Shown one piece after another: positions 15,508 through 23,200 of a DNA stretch of 25,156 nt. The DNA lies in the NCBI GenBank assembly GCA_001801515.1, contig MGXX01000027.1:1-25156 (forward strand). The letters are read 5' to 3'. A program made the position numbers and the translations under genes. Under the pieces are notes generated by a model. It was given only the letters and a program-made list of their open reading frames with translations. It was not told the origin of the DNA and searched no databases. This DNA is from Gammaproteobacteria bacterium RIFCSPHIGHO2_12_FULL_38_11 (lineage in GTDB: Bacteria > Pseudomonadota > Gammaproteobacteria > Coxiellales > Coxiellaceae). The stretch's first letter is position 1, and each line of letters opens with the position of its first letter.

Positions 15508-16392
15508 ATGAAATGTTTACCTTGCGAAGAAGGTTTTTTAGGTTTAGAACCCGAAAATGCCGTTAATTATGCAACAGCCAAAGCGGTCATTATTCCTTTT
15601 GGGTTAGAGGCATCAGTGAGCTATGGCGGCGGCACATCAAAAGGGCCACAAGCGATGATTAACGCTTCGCATCAAGTAGAATTATTTGATGAACATTTTT
15701 GGTGTGAACCCTACAAACAAATTGGCATTGTCACTTTACCCGAGCCCGAAATTAACAAGGATATTGAAAAAGCAATTGATCAATTAGAAGCAATCGTACA
15801 ACAGGTGGTGGATGATGAAAAATTTCCCATGACCTTTGGGGGTGAACATGCCATTACGCCCGGAACAATCCGACCTTTTGCAAAAAAATATTCTAATTTA
15901 GTGATGTTACATTTTGATGCCCATGCCGATTTACGTGATGGTTATCATGGCGTACATTATTCACATGCCTCCGCATTGCGTCGTTGCTTGGATCACGAAC
16001 ACATAGAATTGGTTTCACTGGGCATTCGTAATATTTCTGCTGAAGAAATTCCTTTTTTGGAAGCCAATCGTCACCGCATTCACATACATTGGGCGAAAGA
16101 CAAAGCGCGTTGGAATTTAGAAGAAATATTAAAACCCTTACGTGATCGCCCTATTTATTTAACATTTGATATTGATGGGCTCGATGGCAGCTTGATGTCT
16201 GCAACAGGTACACCTGAACCCGGCGGCTTATTTTGGCAAGAAACCATTGATATTATCGAAGCTGCATCAAAGATTGGCAACATTGTAGGAGCCGATATTA
16301 ATGAACTGGCGCCCAAACCCAATTTACATGCCTGTGATTTTTTAGCAGCAAAATTGGCGTATAAAATTTTAAGTTTTGCTTTTCTCAAATAA
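15508..16392 (+). CDS. speB: Agmatinase (arginase/ureohydrolase family)
   Basis: 294 residues. It is a ureohydrolase with an intact di-manganese site: GGEHA (H114), DAHADLRD (D137, H139, D141), DIDGLDGS (D221, D223). HYSHASALRR (150-159) and GTPEPGG (234-240) are the usual substrate-loop motifs and favour agmatinase over arginase. The reaction would be agmatine to putrescine plus urea; guanidinobutyrase or another ureohydrolase activity is not excluded. It is co-directional with and 44 bp downstream of the deoxyhypusine-synthase-like gene, so putrescine made here could feed the upstream enzyme. No arginine decarboxylase gene is seen in the window. The ribosome site is weak (GTGAG about 10 bases upstream). 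Confidence 0.88.
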   Translation: MKCLPCEEGFLGLEPENAVNYATAKAVIIPFGLEASVSYGGGTSKGPQAMINASHQVELFDEHFWCEPYKQIGIVTLPEPEINKDIEKAIDQLEAIVQQVVDDEKFPMTFGGEHAITPGTIRPFAKKYSNLVMLHFDAHADLRDGYHGVHYSHASALRRCLDHEHIELVSLGIRNISAEEIPFLEANRHRIHIHWAKDKARWNLEEILKPLRDRPIYLTFDIDGLDGSLMSATGTPEPGGLFWQETIDIIEAASKIGNIVGADINELAPKPNLHACDFLAAKLAYKILSFAFLK

Positions 16393-16427
16393 AGAAGCGT
16401 CCGGTGCAAAAATTAAAATAGCTTTGA

Positions 16428-16447
16428 ATTAATATTTTCTTAATAGT
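16428..16447 (+). promoter_or_regulatory. PmrA-type regulatory box upstream of the phosphatase gene
   Basis: ATTAATATT TT CTTAATAGT: two 9-bp half-sites separated by 2 bp, matching 16 of 18 positions of the published PmrA element CTTAATATT-N2-CTTAATATT that controls many Dot/Icm effector genes in Legionella and Coxiella. It ends 7 bp before TAGAGT (16455-16460), a possible -10, with the ATG at 16492. This is the position expected for an activator site replacing the -35. Confidence 0.7.
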
Positions 16448-16491
16448 AGTCTAGTAGAGTATTGTGTTTTTAAACCTACTAGAGAAATCAT

Positions 16492-18261
16492 ATGCGATCA
16501 TTCACTGAAATCTTCAATCAGTTCAGTCAAGCAGCCATTGCAAAACTTCCTTTTGGCGAAGATTATCGACATGTCAATGCATTAAAATCCCTAATACAGC
16601 AACGTACAACCTTAAGTAAACAGCTTGAAAAATATTCTTCATCCGAAACGACAAAGCATGTTGCCGAAGTTTATAAGCACTTTTGCGAAGCCCAACAAGA
16701 ATGGAACGAATCAATCGATGGTACAGATGAAGAACTGGCAGCAGTAGCCACTGCGGAAGATGCGCTTTTTTTAGTATGTAACAACTTGAATATAAACACT
16801 GAAGCTGCAGAAAAAGTGGCTAAACTAGAATATGAACTAGCCTGTGTAAAGAAAAAACTAGATATCGACATTATTCCCTTTTTTAATGCATTATTGTCCT
16901 CAAGTATAAATGCTATGACGTCATGGCAAAAAACTATTTTAGCGGATTATTCTAATCAAGAAAACGAACCCGCCCAGGACAGCTTTATTCGTTATATCAG
17001 TGCTTGCTCTGATCACTATTTACCAAAAGAATATTTAGAAGAACCCGGCCAACGATTTCCCAGTGCTGTTGACAATAATTATTATTTTGGATTCGCACAT
17101 TTTCAAGCCTGCAAAAATAAATCTGCGTCCACAAACACGAAGGCTGGATTATTAGCCTCGCGCGCACCCAAAAAAATGGCACGTAAACCAGGCGAGTTAG
17201 TGGGAGAAACGCAAGATGACAAATCCTTGCAATCATTTCTTGAAATGCTATTTAACGCTAATGTCACGGCTATTCTTGCATTAGGCCCAACAGGAGATCG
17301 ATTAAATTATAAATTAGTTTCATCTGGCAGATTTCAAACGAAATTTGATGAGGAAAATAAAGCAATATTGATTACCGATACCCTGGATCCTAAAAATCCC
17401 CCCTCCAGAAAAATTCATTTCTCACATTTCGATGTTCCTGATCAAAAACAGCTGGATCTTCCTACTGCCGAGTTAACTGAATTACTGCATGTCTATAAAC
17501 ATTATCAAGCAGGAATGGTATTAGTACATTGTGATTCTGGCGTAGGCCGAACAGGCCAAATAAGGCTGTTATTTGGCCTATTGGATTTACTCAGTGATCG
17601 ATCACAGATGCAAATCGACATAGCGCTACTCATTGATGCATTGGTCAACGATCGAGAAACCGATTGCTCGATATTGGTTGAAGCATTATTTAAAGCTATG
17701 ATTAAAACACTCAATGAATTACGCCAAACACGTTATTGCGTTGAAACAGAACCGCAGTTTTTAGGCTCATTGCCGCTCATGGTTTTATTAGTGGCGACTC
17801 AAAAAAATTGTTATTCAGCAGGTGAATTAAATAAGTTACGAAAATCATTGGGTATTAAGGAAATGCCAGAAAATAACGCGTTAGTTTCAAAACAAAAATT
17901 CTTTTCTGTACCCGCAAGAAGTTCAGATAAAGATCCACTACCCACACCACAGGATGATATACAAAGAAAAGCAACGCCGGTAAAACAACCAGCAAGACTT
18001 TTTTCTCGCGATATTAATAGATCCAATCATGCAGATCGACTACGGGGTGCGGTAGTAACCATAAGGCAATCAGATCAATTGGTAAGGGCGAGAAGCAGTT
18101 TGCTTCCTTCATCACTCCCCTTAATTCCCACAAGACCCAGGGTTGCTCCTCCATCAACAATCCAAGATGTAGGGGGATTATTTCCACAAATTCGAAGACG
18201 AATATCAGATCTGCCAAGGCCACCATCAGGAAATAATCAAACATCGTTTTCTAAAAGATAA
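16492..18261 (+). CDS. Eukaryotic-type protein tyrosine phosphatase, probable secreted effector
   Basis: 589 residues without signal peptide or membrane helix. The N-terminus to about 160 is helical. The catalytic domain spans roughly 170-440: SFLEMLFNANVTAILAL is the FWxMVW-like segment, HFSHFDVPD (D314/D317) stands in for the WPD loop, HCDSGVGRTG is the P-loop with nucleophile C347 and R353, and LRQTRYCVETEPQF (410-423) is the Q-loop with the usual VQT Gln replaced by E418 while Q422 is kept. The C-terminal ~130 residues are basic and Pro/Ser/Arg-rich, low in order. This is a eukaryotic-type PTP rather than a low-molecular-weight bacterial one. Host phosphotyrosine or phosphoinositide substrates are possible. 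A PmrA-type box precedes it, supporting co-regulation with Dot/Icm effectors. Its end overlaps the next gene tail to tail by 25 bp. Confidence 0.85.
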   Translation: MRSFTEIFNQFSQAAIAKLPFGEDYRHVNALKSLIQQRTTLSKQLEKYSSSETTKHVAEVYKHFCEAQQEWNESIDGTDEELAAVATAEDALFLVCNNLNINTEAAEKVAKLEYELACVKKKLDIDIIPFFNALLSSSINAMTSWQKTILADYSNQENEPAQDSFIRYISACSDHYLPKEYLEEPGQRFPSAVDNNYYFGFAHFQACKNKSASTNTKAGLLASRAPKKMARKPGELVGETQDDKSLQSFLEMLFNANVTAILALGPTGDRLNYKLVSSGRFQTKFDEENKAILITDTLDPKNPPSRKIHFSHFDVPDQKQLDLPTAELTELLHVYKHYQAGMVLVHCDSGVGRTGQIRLLFGLLDLLSDRSQMQIDIALLIDALVNDRETDCSILVEALFKAMIKTLNELRQTRYCVETEPQFLGSLPLMVLLVATQKNCYSAGELNKLRKSLGIKEMPENNALVSKQKFFSVPARSSDKDPLPTPQDDIQRKATPVKQPARLFSRDINRSNHADRLRGAVVTIRQSDQLVRARSSLLPSSLPLIPTRPRVAPPSTIQDVGGLFPQIRRRISDLPRPPSGNNQTSFSKR

Positions 18262-18863
18262 GAAACATGTTTAATACAACTATTTCTTTGCTTATACACG
18301 CCATCACCCTCAAACAAATCTCGGTCTGTGAAAGCAAATGTAATATGTGGCATAAAATTATACGGATCAAAGTGGCTTGGGTCACCACCATTTCTTACAT
18401 ACGCATCAAAAATCTTTTTTCGAACTTTTATGAGATCAGGTGACGCCACAACCAAAAAATAGGTCTGTAATTGCTTATTGTTATCATAAGCATCACCTCG
18501 ACCAATACAGATAACTTTAAAATGAGATCGCTGAATATGCGCCGATATTGCGATCTTATCTATTGCTCGAGGTGTTAAATAAGGTTTTAAAATAGTCTGA
18601 TATTCTGGTGGGGTAATAACAGTTATATGTGAATCCGCTCTATTTTTTAACACCCATTCGGGGTGTTCGCTTTCAAATTTATTGCGTATTTCAGTTACGC
18701 CATTATTATCCACGTTCATTCCTAGCCAATAATCAGGACCATATACTGGATCATTGATATGCGAAACAAATGGTACATGATGATGAATATTCTCAGCATA
18801 TAAAGGAGATGACGCTATTAAAAATAAAAATACAGATAAAATTATAAAACAACATACTCTCAT
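18237..18863 (-). CDS. Exported 2H-phosphoesterase-like protein
   Basis: 208 residues. A signal peptide covers about 1-23 (CCFIILSVFLFLIASSPLYA, cleavage before ENI). Two HxTx motifs, HITV at 79-82 and HITF at 173-176 (within MPHITFAFT), are 94 residues apart, as in the 2H phosphoesterase superfamily that opens cyclic phosphates or processes 2',5'-linked and RNA-derived ends. Export to the periplasm or outside is unusual for an RNA-directed enzyme, so a cyclic nucleotide or other phosphodiester may be the target. AGGAGA lies 9 bases upstream of the ATG. A -35/-10 pair is at 18900-18928. The gene converges on and overlaps the phosphatase gene by 25 bp. The superfamily call rests on the two motifs. 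Confidence 0.72.
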   Translation of the reverse strand: MRVCCFIILSVFLFLIASSPLYAENIHHHVPFVSHINDPVYGPDYWLGMNVDNNGVTEIRNKFESEHPEWVLKNRADSHITVITPPEYQTILKPYLTPRAIDKIAISAHIQRSHFKVICIGRGDAYDNNKQLQTYFLVVASPDLIKVRKKIFDAYVRNGGDPSHFDPYNFMPHITFAFTDRDLFEGDGVYKQRNSCIKHVSYLLENDV

Positions 18864-18899
18864 TAAAATTTCTCCTGAAAAATTACTCGTTGTTCGCGG

Positions 18900-18928
18900 A
18901 GTTTACCGAAAATCTCTTTCTCAGGCAA
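18900..18928 (-). promoter_or_regulatory. Candidate sigma-70 promoter for the 2H-phosphoesterase gene
   Basis: On the minus strand TTGCCT (-35) and TAAACT (-10) are separated by 17 bp, 37 bp upstream of the ATG. Each hexamer matches 4 of 6 consensus bases with ideal spacing. Confidence 0.45.
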
Positions 18929-19109
18929 TTTTATCTCAGATTTTTATGAACCTCTGCACAATGATGAAATTATTTCAATGCAGTTCCCTACTTTTTCTCG
19001 TTCTGTGCATATGCAAAGTGGCAGAAATAAAGTTAAAGTAATGTACATGCAGATGCAAAAAACTTTTTAAATGTGATACATTTTCTAAAGAATTTATGGA
19101 TATAAATCA

Positions 19110-20066
19110 ATGAATATATTTTTATTAATGTTACCGCTTTTACTAATTGTTTTGACCGGCTACTGTAGCGCGAAATTTTCTTTGTTTTCTGAAGAAAGTA
19201 ATACCTATTTCACAAAATTCGCGTTTTATATTGCAATGCCTTGTTTGTTATTTTTTGATTTTTCTAAAACACCCGTTTCACAGTCGATTAATGTGCCTTA
19301 TATTTTAGCCTTTGTGTTATGTATGCTCATAACAGGCACCTTTATGTTCATCTTTACAAGCGTTTTTTTAAAAAAATCACTTGCTGAATCCGCCTTGAAC
19401 ATTATGGGTTCATCTCAAGTCAACACAGCTTATTTTGCTATCCCATTATTTATCCTAGTTTTTAATAATCCGACACCGGTTCTACCCATCCTGATTTTCC
19501 AAACAGTCATTTTAACAACGATTGTTTTATTGATAATAGAGCATGACTTAAAAGAAAAAAGCACTGAAAAACGTGGATATTACTTTGAAAAAATTAAAAG
19601 TGTTTTTTTGATTGTGCTAAAAAACCCTATCATTCTTGCGTGCATACTTGGCCTTCTATTTTCATTTTTCAACCTGCAAACGCCCATTGTTGTTAATAAA
19701 TTTTTAGAATTAATCGGTGAAACTGCTGCACCTTTGGCATTGTTTGCATTGGGGCAATCACTTTTCTTTGACCTCAAAAAAATCGTTGGGAAGGAATTGA
19801 TGGAGGTTGCCATCATTACTTTCATAAAATTATTAATTCTACCCACGCTGGCATTTTTTGTTGGAAAATATATATTTCATCTGGATCATTTTTGGCTGAC
19901 ATCGCTTATTCTTATGGCTGCGATGCCCTCTCCAAAAAATATGTTTATTTTTGCAGTGCGATATAAGCTCGATGTTAAAAAAGCCAGCACAGTGGTTGCA
20001 CTATCGACATTATTATCGTTTGTTACATTGAATGTGTTGTTCATTTTATTGCATGCATCTATTTGA
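19110..20066 (+). CDS. AEC-family (auxin efflux carrier-type) permease
   Basis: 318 residues, about ten hydrophobic helices in two halves, the size of bacterial AEC transporters such as malonate permease-like proteins. The opening helix (IFLLMLPLLLIVLTGYCSAK), the FYIAMPCLLFFDFS segment, QVNTAYFAIPLFI (helix 4 region) and ETAAPLALFALGQSL (helix 7 region) are family landmarks. It is an inner-membrane carrier, probably for a small organic anion; the substrate cannot be inferred. It is divergent from the 2H-phosphoesterase gene (246-bp gap) and convergent with the giant gene. No strong ribosome site precedes the ATG, but this start fits the first helix. Confidence 0.85.
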   Translation: MNIFLLMLPLLLIVLTGYCSAKFSLFSEESNTYFTKFAFYIAMPCLLFFDFSKTPVSQSINVPYILAFVLCMLITGTFMFIFTSVFLKKSLAESALNIMGSSQVNTAYFAIPLFILVFNNPTPVLPILIFQTVILTTIVLLIIEHDLKEKSTEKRGYYFEKIKSVFLIVLKNPIILACILGLLFSFFNLQTPIVVNKFLELIGETAAPLALFALGQSLFFDLKKIVGKELMEVAIITFIKLLILPTLAFFVGKYIFHLDHFWLTSLILMAAMPSPKNMFIFAVRYKLDVKKASTVVALSTLLSFVTLNVLFILLHASI

Positions 20067-20212
20067 GATATTTTTGTTTTATCGAATTATCGGTTAGTAA
20101 ATTAATTTGTTTTTTGCTCATGGTATATGATGAAAATAAACCGAATGTGACAGGACTTTCACCTGTAAGATTTGTTAGACTTCTCTTGGCGCACGAACAG
20201 CTACAATTAATG
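20067..20212. other. Intergenic region between convergent genes
   Basis: 146 bp. A small hairpin, ACAGG-loop-CCTGT at 20150-20166, is the only structure I see; it has no T-run, so it is a poor terminator candidate. A short plus-strand frame here has no ribosome site and is not called. Confidence 0.35.
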
Positions 20213-23200
20213 TTACAACTCAATTACAAGATCATTCACATCAATAATTTTTTCAGTCACATCACGTAATTTATTCACAATATTTTTTTCTGCCCATAAT
20301 CCTACCCTGCCAGAACCATAGCTCACAAACATAGCAGCACCACTCACGACAACTGAAGTCGCAGCGCTGGCAACATCCACAACAGTATTGGCGGTCAGCC
20401 CCAAACCTGCCTGCACAACAAACGCTGCTGCATTAGCAGATAATCTCGCCGTTTTTTCAGAGCAGCCTGCTTTTTTCAATAAAGGATTTAATACAATCGT
20501 GATCGCAACACCTAAATAAGATCCTGTCATCATAATCAATAAAATATTAATCATCAATTTAAGACGCTGGCTATTTGATTCATTGATAAAATAAAATAAA
20601 TGCAATAAATCGCCAATGGCTTCTGGTAATGCGGCATACGTTGCACCGGATATTGCTGCGTTTTTCATAATGCTGCAATAGTCTATCGTTGGTTCAACGA
20701 GCACAGTAGACCAGCGGGCATATTCTACTTTTTGTCCGACACAGTGCATTCCTTGCTGCATATCAGGCAAGGGTGTGCAGGCAAATGTTTCGCGCGATTG
20801 CTGCAACTCAGCCCATGATTCAAAGGTTGTTGGAAGCCTAGTGATGCGATACATCACGCCGTTATTATCATCGCAAAGTAACGCATCAATTCCTGCATTT
20901 TCACAAAACCAACCACCCGTGTTTTGCGGCGCGCTTTGCAAGAAAGGATGCTGCAAAACAGCACAGTCAGGGTCAGAATCCATCAAATGACTGCTATTGT
21001 GTGGCAATGCTGTTGGAGATAAACAAAATGCGCTTTGTTGACGATGTTCCTTTAATATTGCCATGGCATGACACACCACTTTCGAAGAAGGCAAAGTATT
21101 TAAAAATTGCATTACCGATAAATCATTAGCACTTTGATATGCGCCATGACGAATCAAGGTCACCAACATACTTTGCCGGTGATTTAAATCGGCAATAGCC
21201 ATTGCTAAATCAAGAACGCTTTGTTTGTATCGATTAAAGACATTAAGCGAATCACGCATCACAGGCAACAGCGCAGCTAATGCTGCAAAATCAGAAAATT
21301 TAACCGCTAAATGCAAAGCGGTATTACCGTTTTTATTGGTCACTGCCAAATGATGTTTTCCTGATTTTAATAATGCAATTTCATGTTGATCGTCAAACCG
21401 ATAGATATTATAAATTTCAACTGCTGAATAGGTTTTGGGTGTGTTTGTTGGAAAATGCTTTGTTTCTAGTGCGCGCAGCCAACCTAATGTGTTTTGTACT
21501 AACGGATAATGCACTTCGAGCATTTCTTCATCATGATTAATTTTAGCTTGTTTAGCATACTTTAAAATATATTTTTTAAATTCAGAAAACGATGTCGTTA
21601 ACATGCTGTTTAATATTTGATGAATGTAATGACCCGATGGATTTTGTTGGTATTTCGAAATCGCCTGTATAATTTTTTCTTTATCGTACAAAGCAGTTAA
21701 GAATCGACTGAATTCTGAATGATATAATAATTCAGGAAATGCAAGCGAGACAATAGAAACCATTTTTTTGAAGGCAGCATCAACATAAAGTAACTGCTCG
21801 TTGAGTGGATCTGATGCATGACTGACTACTTTTTCAATCACAGCTTGATTGATCGCTTTGCGATGTTGCACTAGTTTAGTGTTGATGTTTTCCTGCAATA
21901 ACACTGCGTTTTCGTCTATGATTCTTGCGGACATAACACTTACAGTAGGTTGTGAAAACGATAAGCCAGATGATTGCCAATCGCTTTGACCAAACTTATA
22001 TTCTAACCATTTTCTTATTGCTAAAAAATGATCTTTATTTTGCGAAGCTTGGCAGGGTATATCATCAAACCCTTCTAGATACGTGCTGACGCAATTCAAA
22101 TAATATGGACGCGTATTAGCAGCTCTATTTAGCTCAAAAGAAGCGACCACTGAATTTTTTAATGGTGAAAGATCAGAATAGTGTATCTGGAATTGATACG
22201 TTGCTACATTCTTATTACGAGAACTTTCTTTTAAAGTATAAAAGATCGTGCCCATACTCAAAAATTCTGCCTGTTGCAACAGCTTGAAAGTGTTGCTCTC
22301 TGCAGGGGTTTGGTTTGGAAAATCTATAAAATATCTACCTTCTGTTGGACAACCAGTTTGAACAGAGAAAGACATAACATAAGGATAATAAATCCCAAAG
22401 TTTATCCGCTCACTAATGGTATGAAACGGTTCATTTTTCCATGAGGATGTGCCACCTATTAAATTTTCAAATAAATCAAAAGGCAATTGCACTTCGCTTT
22501 TTCTTGTTATTGCTTGTTGAATTAAAAAATCAGCGTCCTCAGTTGCAGCACTGGCAATTTTTTTTGATATGCGATCAATTGCAGGGAACATATCACTGCA
22601 GTCACTGTATCGATTGCTCGCCACGCCTGCATCTATGTACCAGCCAAATCCACCACTCTCACCATCACAATGCGCAGAACCTATTTTTCCACGATTATTA
22701 TCAATAACCTCTACCCAATCACCCCGGAAAGCGGCACGCCTGTTATATTTGCAAGTCCAAACTTCTGTACAATCGATTATCTCGTAATAATAGCGATTAT
22801 TTTTTGTTATTTTGCGTGCGTAGGTTTTTAGAAAATCATTTTGGTCTAAAAAAAACGATGGTAGTTTATGCGATGAATCAGCAATGAGTTTTTTCGCACC
22901 ACGCAAAACCGTTAGTTCCTCATCATATGCCGCAATAACCCGCTTAACAATATTGTCTTTTATGTAATCATTAACCGTTTGCGATAAGCTGCCAATAGCA
23001 TTTTTAACAGCATGTTCATAATCCCATAATAATCTTTCAAAAAAAGGCGTATTTATTTTTATTTCAGTAATAAAATTTAAAAATGCCGTTCCTTCAGCAG
23101 AAATACTACGCATTCTATCTCGAATAGCAAAATTTCCAGAAAAATCAGGCAATAAATCAGGAAAGGTTAATAACAATAATGCCGCTTCTGACCACGCAAA

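Noticed and set aside
20100..20269. 68-codon plus-strand frame after the AEC permease
   Set aside because: It begins by overlapping the permease stop and runs into the giant gene antisense; nothing supports coding.
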